Assembly (NCBI GenBank): GCA_013054445.1 | Contig: JAAMPI010000561.1 | Coordinates: forward strand, 1 to 32,192 | Reading direction: 5' to 3' | Length of the DNA: 32,192 bases | Source of the DNA: Cudoniella acicularis | Taxonomy: Eukaryota; Ascomycota; Leotiomycetes; Helotiales; Helotiaceae | Part shown: positions 11,934 to 22,971 of the stretch, piece by piece | Layout: each line of letters opens with the position of its first letter | How positions within the stretch are numbered: position 1 is the stretch's first letter | The notes under the pieces: generated by a model | Told to the model about the DNA's origin: nothing | Databases searched by the model: none | The model's input: only the letters and a program-made list of their open reading frames with translations | Made by a program: the position numbers and the translations under genes

Positions 11934-13165
11934 TTTGAGTTTAGAGAATCGAATTTGAGGCGGCTGATGAGATGTATGGTCTTGCGAATAAAATTCCTTG
12001 GCAATCGTCGAAGTCGTCTCTTCAAGATCAACAGCAGATCTATAACGCGAAGTCAGCTCAGTTCAACAAAAGCAAATACAATCCCACTCGAGATCAATTC
12101 AATTCACTCCCGCCTACCAAGGTAAACAACCTCAATCACTCGATACAATTAATACAATGCAATCAATGAACCACACACAGACACTCTCAAAACAGAATCA
12201 AAACCAACCAACCAACAATTGCGCATTCACTCATCCACTCACTTGCTCCAGAAAAAAGCTTGGCAACCCCAGACCTTAAGTAAAAGTCACACGACACTCG
12301 TTCGTTCCTCTGCATGTGCTGGCTGGCTTTGAGATAACCCAGTTCAGCTGTCAATGGTCATAGCAACGTCATCTGCAGCTGAAACTCAAGGTTGATCCCT
12401 GCTCGCCGCTTTCCAGGTTTCCATCGGCTTTGATTCAGTGGGTAAAGCCGAGCTCGGGAAAAAGCAGTGCAGCACGTGATATGCTTCCCTGAACTGGGGA
12501 GCAAAAGAGCTATGAGTACTTCGTATCCTGTTAAGCTAAGCTATATCCTTATCCCGTTCCTTTTAATTTTATCAACACCTCGATAACCTCGTCAACTTTA
12601 CAAAAGTTCCCAGCAGAAATCACGTGAGCCATTTAACGATCGGCTCCCCCCCCTTTTTCACCATCTCACCTTTCTCCAGACCCAGCTATTCTAGTGAAAG
12701 TGAAGATCAAGAGAAAGAGATCTCTTCACTCTGGCTAAGGCCTAAACCCAGAATCCTAGGTTGACTCTTGGAAGTTGGGTCTTACTGCAGGGAAGTGAAG
12801 GTAGCTTGACTAATAGGTCACCTCCTCAGGAGAGAAGTTCCGAAGTAGGTTGCTGAAAAGTTGGCCAAGAAGAAGTGGTGGCGATTTTCGCAGGTGCAGG
12901 TGAGGTAAACACCTCTTTAATACAAAACTTAGCTGCAGTTTTCCAACTAGTCACAAAGCAGAGCCAGACGGTTAAGAGAATTCAATCGCTGCATTTCATC
13001 CTAATCTGCCAACGAAGCAGTATCGAAGAAGAAACATGCCCACTTCAGTTTACCCCAACATCTATAACGCTATGCCAGAGAGCTCCGATGGCGACTCCGT
13101 TCCCCACAACTACATTTTCAGGCATACCTATCAGTAAAGGTAAAGAATGCCTTAGCACCTTCACC
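11934..13165. other. intergenic region
   Basis: This lies between two minus-strand genes, so it should hold the PI-PLC promoter and leader (a CA/A-rich stretch at about 12030-12250) and the 3' end of the 13166-14335 gene. A run of eight C bases near 12646-12653 and several CACGTG-like sites are visible. No gene is supported; the plus-strand open frame at 12875-13171 shows no motif. Confidence 0.5.
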
Positions 13166-14335
13166 CTATGAACTCATGTCAGTGTCACTCGATTCTCCAG
13201 TCGCAACATTCGACAGAACACTTGAGCATTCAGACATAATTTCCTCCTCTTCAATAGCTATCTCTTCAATAACCTTCTCTTCGATAGCCATCTCTTCAAT
13301 AGTCATCCCTTCTATGGCTTTCTCTTCAATGGCCCTCGCTTCAATAGCAATCTCTTCACGAGCCTTCTTTTCGTAAGCCTCTTCAGCGGCTTGGTCCTCC
13401 TGTTGCGAAATGTCCGGTTGTGGACCCGGCGTCAACCATTTAGATAACGGTACAAAGAAGTCTTGGAAGAACGATCGAGTTTCCACCATTAATTCCAGTT
13501 GTGTAACAGTAAGAGACCAAGCTATGACACTGCGCAGTTTGCTGATTCTTGAATGTGGGTCACCATCTATCATCTCCTGGTATTCGCTTCTTTCGATCTC
13601 AAGGTAACGAATTATCTTTTGTGCTCGACCCCGAACCTCTTCGACCCTGTGTTGCTGTATTTGTAGCTGGCCCAACTTGTTGTCTTCGGCTGTCCCACCC
13701 TCTTGAACCCACTTCGCATCCTTGGAGAAGTCTTTCCGAGCTTGGGCAACAGGGTGAATTGGGAATTTTCCAGGACTTAGAAGTGATCGAGAAAGGTTGT
13801 CCTGCTGCATATCAAAATGTTGGAACATTGGGGTGAATAGTGGTCGTTTCCATAGCCAGCTTTTCCCCGCAATATAACAGATTGCCGTTACTCTATCGTG
13901 AATGGGACCGTGTTGATTACTCAAGAAGTAACCTCTTTTGCTATCAAACCATTTCGTACAGATTTCCTCTGCAAGTTTTGGGTGCAGCTGGATGATTGGA
14001 GACAGTATTCCTTTCTTCTTCTCGTCCAAAATGTATATCATATGAGGTCGAGAAAATAGGGAATCATAGATGAACCAGCGATCACCCTCAGCAAGCTCCA
14101 AAATTTCATCCGCCGACAATGGCGGCAAAGCGGCCTTCTTTCTAAGCTCGCGTCGAGAATCCCACGAATTGACGACGGGGGACGATATGAGGGATGAGTT
14201 AAATGTAGGCTGTGAAGCTGGGGAAGACATTTTTGAGGATGGCGTTTGTGGGGAAGTCGTTTCCGGGGAAGTGCTTCTTGAGAAAGACAATTCAGGAACT
14301 GGAGTATTGCTGCATCGTAAAGCTTGGGGAGACAT
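13166..14335 (-). CDS. fungal hypothetical protein with Ile-Glu-Glu repeat tail
   Basis: An unrecognised single-exon protein of about 389 residues. I chose the ATG at 14335 (context AAAAATGTC); the frame is open further upstream but without an ATG. The first 80 or so residues are Ser/Thr/Pro-rich and probably disordered. A central region from about residue 85 to 220 has many aromatic residues (Trp, Phe, Tyr) and looks folded. It is followed by charged helical segments. Near the C terminus, seven pentapeptide units of the form x-(A/T/V)-I-E-(E/A/G) make an acidic helix, then a Ser-rich end. There is no signal peptide, membrane helix or catalytic motif. It lies next to the broken-gene block but shows no premature stop itself. 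Confidence 0.65.
   Translation of the reverse strand: MSPQALRCSNTPVPELSFSRSTSPETTSPQTPSSKMSSPASQPTFNSSLISSPVVNSWDSRRELRKKAALPPLSADEILELAEGDRWFIYDSLFSRPHMIYILDEKKKGILSPIIQLHPKLAEEICTKWFDSKRGYFLSNQHGPIHDRVTAICYIAGKSWLWKRPLFTPMFQHFDMQQDNLSRSLLSPGKFPIHPVAQARKDFSKDAKWVQEGGTAEDNKLGQLQIQQHRVEEVRGRAQKIIRYLEIERSEYQEMIDGDPHSRISKLRSVIAWSLTVTQLELMVETRSFFQDFFVPLSKWLTPGPQPDISQQEDQAAEEAYEKKAREEIAIEARAIEEKAIEGMTIEEMAIEEKVIEEIAIEEEEIMSECSSVLSNVATGESSDTDMSS
13247..13351 (-). repeat. 15 bp coding minisatellite, about seven units
   Basis: Tandem 15 bp units encode imperfect pentapeptides of the Ala-Ile-Glu-Glu-Lys type. On the plus strand they read as variants of CTCTTCAATAGC. The period is a multiple of three, so changes in copy number keep the frame. 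Slippage is likely to give length differences between strains. Confidence 0.85.
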
Positions 14336-15564
14336 TTTTCGAGTAGTGATATCTCTGCTTTGTTCTAAATCTGCTGTATCGAGAGAATGGAGGATGTGGA
14401 TTATTCCTGATGAGAGTACCGACGAACTGGCCTCCAAGAGTCGCTGATGACAATCGAAATGATCAATGTGGATATTCCGTCGCGTAAGAAGCAATGTCGA
14501 GAGTTAGGCTGGTGTGTGCGGTAGATTGAATGCGTCCCGTTGTGCGAGCCGTGATATAGAATGCAAAAGTCGATGATGAATGATTCAAAAAGATAGACTG
14601 AAGTTCTATAATGTTGATGTTTGATAGCGAATAAATGTAAGAAGTTTGAAGGAAAGCAGAAATGGGAGACCAGTAGGTACGAGATCCTGAGTTCCTTCCC
14701 ACTCGTGTCGTGCTTCTCAGGTTGTGACCAAGGCCTCAAGTGGAAAGCGCGTGAAGGGAGTTTGTATACCAAAGGAAGGAACTCCCCTCGCGGCCTAGCT
14801 TCACCGGAAAAGCCAGCTCCTTCCCTCTATCAACCAGTGAAAATAAAACCTCCCGCCTCTCGTGCCGGATAAAAAGACGCATCGAGTGCCTATTTGTCTC
14901 ACCGACAATTCCCAGTCTTTAGAGCACAGGTGGAGTCTCCTTATTTCATTCCCAGCCCAGCGCGGAATATCACAAAGTCGTTGAAAAAACTTCAAAAAAC
15001 TTTACTACTGTGGGACATGATTGAAAACGCAAGAAAATTCAACCCAATCTAGTCTTTCGTCTTATATCGATTCTCCAAGTATCAAAAAGCCCTTTCACTT
15101 AGCGGCTGCTTTATACTTTTCAAGTGTTTTATGCGAGTTCTCAAGTGAACCCCTGAAGCCGACGGAAATGGGTCTGCGGGGCCTACTGAAACGCGGGCGG
15201 GGCCTTTGTTCTGCTCAAGAAGATCGAGAAGCTGGGTTAATAAAAAAAGAGACTCGATGGGAGGAGACACTATAAGGTTTGAGAAAACATGCATGTCCAG
15301 GGTTATTCCATCGAACCTTCATTTTAAATTAAGAACAAGAGAATCGAGTCAAGTGAACAATTTGAATTCCAAGATAAGAAAGAAAATCGGCACCAACATA
15401 ATCGCCCATTCAAGCACTGTACTCTGCCTCGTAGCAGCACATCTATCCTTCCACTATCACAACGACCTAGCTGTTCCCGAACGCCTAAATCGTGCATCGT
15501 CTCCCAAACCCCTGATCAAACCATCAAATATCGCTTCATATTTACGCTTGTTATTCAACGTCAA
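14336..15564. other. intergenic region
   Basis: This runs from the start of the 13166-14335 gene to the end of the minus-strand zinc-cluster relic. It probably contains the upstream gene's promoter. The open frames at 14401-14772 and 15206-15616 overlap others and show no domain. I see no repeat or RNA gene. Confidence 0.45.
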
Positions 15565-16161
15565 CTACTTGGGTGCATCCATCGATGACCCAAGCATCGT
15601 AAACGAGGTGTCGTGACGAGTGTCGAAAACATCTCGTGGTGGTGTCGCATCGTACAAGTCGTCGAAGCGTCTTTGGCCTTGTCCATTAGATTGCTGCACT
15701 CCAACAGTTGGACTCTGCGAGACCTTGTACCCGCCGTCGTTTGTGCCGCCTGGGAACACAGGGGGTGAGTCATGAACAGTAGGACCCCTGATACGTCGTA
15801 GTTTCGAAGGGTGAAGCTCTTCCTGATATGCCGATGCGTGATTTTGAACCATCTCTTCGCTGCCACGCGTGTTTAGTTGGATTTTGTGACTCGCGAGAGG
15901 TTTATTGACAGCAGGAAACGATGTTGCATTTGTTAATTTTGAAAGTCTCATTGGTCGCCGTCTCCCGATGATCCCCTCCTTCTTTTTCTTGGCAATTAGG
16001 CTGCTGTTGATCTTCTTTTGGGCCTCACAGAGGTGTTCATTGTACCACTAGACTGGACAGCTAAATTCGCATACGAGGCCTAGCTCTAAGCACTGAGGGC
16101 ACTCGGGAGACCCTTTCTCACAGGAAGTTTTTCTGAAAAGGCATGTCTAACAGTCTGACAT
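15565..16161 (-). pseudogene. small Zn(II)2Cys6 protein gene with a stop inside the zinc cluster
   Basis: One minus frame runs from an ATG at 16161 to a TAG ending at 15565, 199 codons, with two in-frame TAG codons at 16147-16149 and 16048-16050. The N terminus carries all six cysteines of a binuclear zinc cluster with canonical spacing, C-x2-C-x6-C-x6-C-x2-C-x6-C. The first TAG occupies an x position between Cys1 and Cys2. The second lies about eight residues past the cluster, before a Trp-Tyr-Asn. A Lys-rich linker follows (K-K-K-K), as is typical after such clusters, then a Ser/Pro-rich tail. Both TAGs could be CAG (Gln) after one C-to-T change. At about 198 residues the protein lacks a large regulatory domain. 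It sits just downstream of the Hsp70-like relic on the same strand. I read it as a recently silenced gene; stop readthrough is a less likely alternative. Confidence 0.72.
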
Positions 16162-16457
16162 ACATTAGGTCTATCATGTTTGTTATAGCAGGTTGACTTA
16201 CCTCCGTTATTACGCGGAGTCCCCGCACTGTATTCGGTGCTGCTTTTGGTATTTCCTCTTGGTTGATTGTTGGCGCTCGGTGTGGAGAGTCCTCCGAGTG
16301 GAAATCCCAATCGATAATCAAGCGGGGATCGTGCCGTTTTATTCCCATGATGAACATGAATTGTTCTTTCCTCGCCCCAGTGGCCAGTCTGTTCAGTATG
16401 CTCTTCAGGTTCGTGGTTTGAGCCAAAATCGATTGTGAGCAAAACTTGCCCAGATTG

Positions 16458-18924
16458 TCATTGAGGCTGTGATGCAGAATTATTCAGGCCCTGCGCTGGC
16501 GACTCCGACTGTCCATGTTGTCGAGCTGAACGACCCTCTTGTGTTCTAGATTCTTGTGGTTGAGAATGGGTAATAGGTACGTTAGACGCAGGACGGCTTA
16601 TCCCATTGCCGAGCCTAAAGCTCTGTAACAGGCTTTCCGATATCTTCTCGTGGTCGAAAATCGCTTTAGTAATAGCAGCTTCTGATACCTTGGCCGTTGC
16701 AGTCTTCGTGTTATGCATTTTCTCCAGGTCCCAAGCTTTGATCCAAACTTTCGTGCTTCCCATTTCCAACATCACCTGGATAGAATAACGAAGATCTCTC
16801 CAAATTAACACCCTGTTGCGTATCTTAACAGCTAAATTACCGAAACGAACTCCCATCCTGGCTGGATGCCACGTGATGGTAACATGTTCCTCATAATTGG
16901 CCACTGTAAATTGTTAGCAAAAAGGCAGGCACGCACGCTTCTGCTCACAAGCTTAACTGACAAGGGTGCCCCATATCATTGAGCAGTTTTCCATCCCTCC
17001 CGACGATAGAGAATCCAGAATTTCCCGGATGGTAGTCCACTATCAAAATCTTATCGTTAAACTCAGGATCAGACTGCTTCATAAGAATAGTACGGTATCT
17101 AGACTTTTGATAAGATGATTCGGAGGAAAGCTCGAGACGGCTTTCAGCAAGTTCTCCCTATTCAATTCAGTTAGCGATATTGAAAGCAAAAATCAAAGTA
17201 GTAGTTGCTCTACCTTTTTCGCAAGCCACTGAACAACAAAGAAGTAGTTCTGTCCAGTCTTATCATCCGTATCAATGTCCAAATGATGGCCAAGGGGCCC
17301 CAGCTTTAATTGCTGGGGTTAGCGGAATCCAAGTTTCAACGCCAGCACTCCTTGCGACTGGCCGACTGGTAACAAATCGCGCATCCAAGCGTGTCAAGAC
17401 TGCCCCTCTTACAACATGATTTTTACTAGGTTTATAGTTAGTACTTGGGAAAAAGCATAGGATACTGTTACGTACTCAGCTGTGACACATTTAATCTTGA
17501 TACTTTTATCAAATTTCGTTTTAATCACTTTCTTGACGTATTCATTGTGGCACAGTCCACCTTCAAGCACAAGGTACTAAGGCATGTTAAAGCTGTGATA
17601 ATAGGGTAATGTGGCGGGTTGCACTTACATCCGCCCGTTGTCCTTGACTGAATTGTCAATGGATACCGTTGACTAGCACAGAAACGTACGAGTCGAAACA
17701 TCTAGCAATATCGACATTACAACAGAATCAGAATAGCACACATAAACCGCACTCCTTACTTACTTTGAGAACTCTTGCTGCAGGACTGTGACTGGTATAT
17801 CTGAATTATTACCATCGAAAGTATGCTTGTAAAATTCATCGAACAACCTTCTCATGCGATCTATTACCCAGTCGCGATTTGGGCAATCCGCAGGAATCTT
17901 GTTTGCTGCTAGCTTTTCAAACTTGTTGGAAATGGTTTCGGCCCCACAAACAATACCTGAAGAAGGCATCAGTGAATATGGATTATAAACCATATCATTA
18001 AAAGAATTTACACTCACTTTCGAACTCATGTCTGAATTGAGGGGAGTAGATAGACTCAAGAACGTATCGAACTAGACACTAAGTATAGTCAGCTATAATN
18101 ATAGACTTTGTTAAATCTGAAAGGGAGTACTTACGACTGTGCCTCCTCCCCCCATCCAAAACGATGAACCTATCCCCGATCTGACAACCATTAGCGTTGG
18201 GGTCTTGTGAAATGGTGTAGGGAAGTTTGTGGGTCTCTACCTTGTAATCCTTGCTGAAGTTGATGTGAACCCACGATCGAAACAAGCATTCGGGTTCTGA
18301 GACAAGAGACACCTGATGCTATTTGATATCCCTTTGGACAAATGCCTTTCGGACCTCTGTGTGTGCAATGGCGGAGCGTCCTGGAGGTACAGCGACAACA
18401 ATTCGATGTCAAGCTTATCAAAGTCAAACATACCTCGAAGCTTTGCCGGATTTTCGCTTCCTTGTGTCATGAGCTCTTTGTATAGAACTTCAACCTAGTC
18501 GTGGAACAATTCGGCGGGCGTCTTCCTTTGACGAGCCAGCTGACTCTACATGCGCTCTTGAATTTCCCTAGTTATAGGATCAGTAGAGTCGTGGTAAAGC
18601 AGCTTCCAAAAGCGAAACACTCTCTTGATGTCAATCTGCGCCTGGTCGGGGTTGTCCAAAAGAGCCTTCACTCTGTGGCCTGTTATTGGCCGTCTCGAAT
18701 TCCTGGGATAATATATGGTTGTCGGTGGACACGCATTTCCACTGTGGCTGTATTGAGGCCATTCTCGAAAAATCTCAGGCTCGGGACTCTTTCTTCCATA
18801 CGCAGAAACTGGGAACCTGTCGCCAGAGGCCGTCACAGCTGCATAGACAAGCTTGTGCCTTGTAGTGCCGGTATCGAAGCCCAGTATGAGTCTTCCTTTG
18901 GTCCTTGATGAGTTTGGAAGACAT
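16458..18924 (-). pseudogene. Hsp70/HSPA12-like ATPase gene, broken
   Basis: The actin-fold ATPase motifs are present in order. They are phosphate-1 G-F-D-T-G-T-T (about 18861-18881), V-P-P-G-R-S then S-E-P-E (about 18395-18295), phosphate-2 L-D-G-G-G-G-T (about 18160), C-G-A-E (about 17945) and adenosine loop L-E-G-G-L (about 17560). Exon ends that keep the frame include 18135/18078, 18018/17956, 17764/17701, 17629/17576, 17476/17407, 17214/17157 and 16962/16903, giving seven GT-AG introns of about 52-68 bp. A non-Hsp70 C-terminal extension ends at TGA 16458. Damage: TAG at 18546-18548, 18495-18497 and 18319-18321; TGA at 17656-17658; frame slips near 18897, 18400, 17320 and in a six-C run (plus strand) at 18148-18153. 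An ambiguous base (N) at 18100 lies in an intron. The intact relative would be a chaperone-like ATPase of a family expanded in many fungi. Some slips could be sequencing errors; the stops are substitutions. Confidence 0.83.
18100..18100. other. ambiguous base (N)
   Basis: The only non-ACGT base in the window. It lies in an intron of the Hsp70-like relic and shows that this is draft-grade sequence, which matters when judging single-base frame slips nearby. Confidence 0.95.
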
Positions 18925-19549
18925 GGTTAACCTCGCACTTTTTACCGCTGATACAGGAGGACAACTGCTTTGCCATGAGAGTTTTGGGGTGTCTGTAGCT
19001 CTACGTCAGTGCGATGTGATGGAATCCCTTTTCGAGCCATGTTGTCGGATGAGAAAGAGATATGAAGAACTCTGGAAACTTGAACACACGCACAGAAAAT
19101 ACTGCTTCGGCGAGGAATTATAGGTATAAACGTTAACTCTCTTAGTGGTATTCGTTGGAGAAGAAGATCGCATCTGCCTCTGTACGAGGTTTCCTTGACT
19201 GGGCCTTCGAACTGCAGTGCACGTCCACCCGACCGGTCGTGTGTGGGCGATATCCGATCGGTGCTCTTTTAATTTCCCACTGAAGTGCTTAAAAATGGGG
19301 CCACATCACTCGTAACTCGAATACAACTAGGAAACCACTCACGACCACTTAGCTGCTTTGTGGATCAAGCTAATCTGTACCCAATACAAGAAAGACAGAG
19401 TATAGCAATCATTGAACAATACACTCTTCCTTTCTGGGCGATAAAGTAACGGTGACTCCTCCTGCAACTTTCATCTTAAAGTTCACCTCCAATGAATAAA
19501 CAATTGTTGAGGAAGCACACTCCAATTCCAACAAAATCACGACTTTAAC
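18925..19549. other. divergent intergenic region between two broken genes
   Basis: This separates the minus-strand Hsp70-like relic from the plus-strand zinc-cluster relic, so it should contain both promoters. No gene or clear TATA box is seen. It includes an A-rich leader before the ATG at 19550. Confidence 0.5.
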
Positions 19550-21491
19550 ATGCCACGAGCATCAAGCTGGGGCTCTCAATTCAAGAATACCGCTCTGGGC
19601 AACCTAATCTCTAAACACAAAAGAAACACACAAACCCGACATTTGCATCTCATCAACGAGATGGTAATCAATACTAGCGAGCGTGCAACCACGCCTCCTC
19701 AACCTTCCGAACATGACGAAAAAGCTGCGGCGATCTCAAAAAAAGATGAGGATGCTATTGCTCTGGCACTCGTCCCGAAGACGAGGGGGTTGCAACGCTG
19801 TAAGATAATGCCGGATTACTTCTATAGCCGAGGGGAGGTGAAAGGAAAGCACAAAAAGGTCAAACAGATTGTTAATGCCAGACGGAAGAAGGAGAGATCG
19901 AGAAGCAAAACCACAACACAAAAAGCTCTTTCTTCGGAACCATCAGGAGTAAAACTGCATGCTCCAGGGAACAAGATGGATTCCGATTTTGATTCATGCT
20001 ACGAATGTCTGCAAAAAGGAGCGGCCTGTATCCAGACGGACACAATCGAAGGGGCGACTTCTCCATGTCAAAGATGCGCTGCGGCAAAGTCGATTTGTTC
20101 GTTGACGCAAACAGACAACCATCTTCAAGTGCGAGATGTAGAAAGCCAACGAAATCAAGTTCACAAAAGAGGCTCCGGTCGACCAAAGTGATGTGTTGGG
20201 GGGATGGCAAAGCAGCAGAAAATTTTGTCTCGAAACCAACCCGTCGAGACTTCGGAGGGATCTGCAATGACTCGGAATATATCGGCCGAAATTACTGATC
20301 GAACACTATCTGAGAAGCCAGAGATCATCCAGATGGATATTTTCTCTGTATCTGACACAGAATCCCACGAATCCGAGCAGATATTGTGCAGTGAGACAAC
20401 CTGTGCCAGAAAATGGTACGGCACTCGGTATTTAGAGAAGCACTGCGGTTTAAAACTCAGCGACGCGCAGGAAATTCACAGAAAAAACTCATCTTGGGTT
20501 TTCCCCGAGTGCCAATTTCGAGTAGGAAGGTTCTAAGTATCTCGCTGGCCGGATAATTCAGCTTTCCTGGAGATACCATCAAAGTTTGGCAAAGAGCCAT
20601 TCTGTGACGACGAAGTTTCTGATCTTTTGAAGCGGTTGCAGTGTCTCAGGGAGAGATATAGATGGATGATCCAGAATAAGCCACATATATCCATTAAAGA
20701 GTCGCCTCTTTTGGATCATCCTCTTATCAGGTGTGAAAACTTGACCTCTCCTGCTCAGGAGTGCTATGGTATGATCTACACCCTTCGCAAGACTCTTGGA
20801 GTTCCACAGGGGCTTTCCATGAGGCAAGTTGGAGAAAATCTGAGGGTGGAACACCTAGATCCGTTGATCGTCATCTCTGCAATCATAAATTGCCTGCTAT
20901 GCGATCTGATATTCGAAACCACCTCTCCATTTGGCGATTCGGCACTATGGCACGAAAGCCTAGCCAACAGTGAGTCGGAAAGCTGCACCTTAACCAATCA
21001 TTTCTAGCATTAGTAACTAATGATAATTTGATCCAGGTTTCTCGGAGAAAATTGCGGCAATGATTATTCAGGGTCATCACAGAACTATAAAAAGCGCGAC
21101 ATTCAAAGAATTTCAGGACATTTGAAAGGTCGACTTTGCAAGATACTGCAACCAAACAATGTACCCCTTGATCAGGGGAGACAAGGAGACAGAGTCGTTT
21201 CATGGCGAGATTGCGGATATTGCCGTCAACTTGCACGCCAAATTGCATTCATATAACGTATTATTCGAGAAGGTATCGCCAACACAGTTGGCAAGATTCG
21301 ATCATCGCCTCCATGAGGTCTACGATTCGATACTAAACCCGAGACACATTGAAAGGGAACCGATTTTGATGACTTTGTTGTTCGGGGTTAGAATCAAGGC
21401 GGATGGTCAAGATTGGCGGGTGTACTCACCCGCTAAAGTGGTTCTGCTCGACTACAAACAAGATTTGCATAACTTTGAAATGCGGCCTTGA
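19550..21491 (+). pseudogene. Zn(II)2Cys6 protein gene with three in-frame stops
   Basis: One frame runs from the ATG at 19550 to a TGA at 21489-21491 through a single 67 bp intron (20970-21036, GTGAGT donor), 625 codons in all. It is broken by TGA 20189-20191, TAA 20534-20536 and TGA 21123-21125, with no frame slip. Residues 150-183 match a binuclear zinc cluster exactly: C-x2-C-x6-C-x12-C-x2-C-x6-C. The N-terminal 140 residues are very basic (K/R-rich around residues 95-130). Just before the first stop is an AT-hook-like G-R-P-K. The part after the second stop is Leu/Ile-rich and helical, like fungal regulator C-terminal regions. Short introns placed over the stops do not restore the frame. 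If the first stop were real and functional, a 213-residue zinc-cluster protein would result. I prefer a silenced regulator of about 620 residues. Confidence 0.75.
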
Positions 21492-22971
21492 TACACAGTC
21501 GTGATGGAAACCTCTAAATGGAGGAGCACTGTGTTTCTGTTTTCTTAATTTTTGCCTCGTCCCTAGGTGCTTTTGCAATGTTAGTATAGGCGCAAAGCAC
21601 CGTTTTCATGTACATGAAGAGCAGGTCGTACTTCCTTTCTTCCTCGTATCCATCACCACACGATACATTGAATTTGACCCCACCGGTTTATTCGTGCACA
21701 TCACTTGGAAACATTCATGCTTCACCCCTTGTCCTTTGGAGAAAGCACAGGAACAGGAGTGGTGGGTGCTGTGTGCTTGCTTCGTTATGCTCAAATAAGA
21801 GCCTTGCTGGCAGCCTGCAACATTATCGCCGCGACCTACTGGGCCTGTTTTTGAAGTCGCTGTCAAATTTGTATCCTGATGGGGGCGTGTGTATGCGACG
21901 CAGGTGAGTGTTCGGGCGGGGGAATTTTCAGAAGCAGACCAAATTTAATATACAATACACAATTAAGCATGCATGAGAGAAACTGGCATGATGAAGACTA
22001 AATTGAACGCAATTGAAAGTGTAGAACGCTGATGAGGCATATCGAGACGAACGAATGCTGGAAACCCTCGCCGACCGGGCTCTTCTACTTTCTGCGCTTG
22101 CGACGTGACCGCTAACTACTCCAAACCCGACAGCAGTCATGCAGTAGCACCTACTACTAACTTAGGAGCTGCGACCGGACGACCTACTTCTCGACAAGTC
22201 CTAAAGCTGCAAAAGCACCCGACAAGATGACAAAACTCATTGATCTGACCAGATCAAAATATAACAGGAACGTGAAGAGGAGGATCTAATTGGACAAAGC
22301 AGAAATACGAACAATGTAATGTAAAGGCAACGAGCTGAAAGCGGTCGCATGTTCACTAACATTCTAAACGCGCCCCCCTCAGGATCATGCTTTCCTTGCA
22401 TTGACTCCTTATTCAGATAAGATAGATACAACAGCTTTGCCACATAGTCCCAATCTCCGATTCACTTCGATACCCATGCCCAGCCAGCCTGTTCATTCCC
22501 TTCCTTTCGTATCCATTTGCCAGTCAGTCAGTCAAGCATCCAACTCTGCTGACCGAGACCTTGCTATGTCGTGTCATTCCGGGGCCCTGCCAGGCCAATC
22601 AAACTATGTCCCAGCCCAAAGCCCAAGTCCATGAAAGCAGGGGTATACACAAGACGCGCCTATATCACCAGCGCCATTGATGCCGCGAAGCTAACTTCCC
22701 AACCCCGTTTGGAAAGTTTGTCCTCAAACCATTGAGGATTAACCATGAAGAACGCCAATATAACTCACAACACATACAAAGAATCAAGGAAAAATTCCAA
22801 ATCTAAACAATAAGACAGAAGAATGTATTTTGCAAATTGATGAGACGAACGCCGAGGATGATCATTCATGATTATGCATTGGTGTTGCTTGCTGGAATCC
22901 AGTCCAGCTCTTTCGGCGGCAGAATTTAAAGACTGCCGATGCGTAATTTCGTTAACATAAAATATGTATCT
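21492..22971. other. convergent intergenic region
   Basis: This spacer lies between the zinc-cluster relic (+) and the 3' end of atg1 (-). Short open frames at 21606-22634 overlap on both strands and carry no motifs. I see no repeat, RNA gene or transposon end. Confidence 0.5.

Noticed and set aside
14336..14494. Upstream extension of the 13166-14335 protein
   Set aside because: The extension starts at TTG, not ATG, and the ATG at 14335 has a good fungal context.
16193..16438. 81-codon plus-strand open frame
   Set aside because: It is antisense to the relic region, with a non-ATG start and no motif.
19550..20191. Complete short 213-residue zinc-cluster protein
   Set aside because: The same frame continues with protein-like sequence and a spliced exon to 21491, so the TGA at 20189 looks premature.
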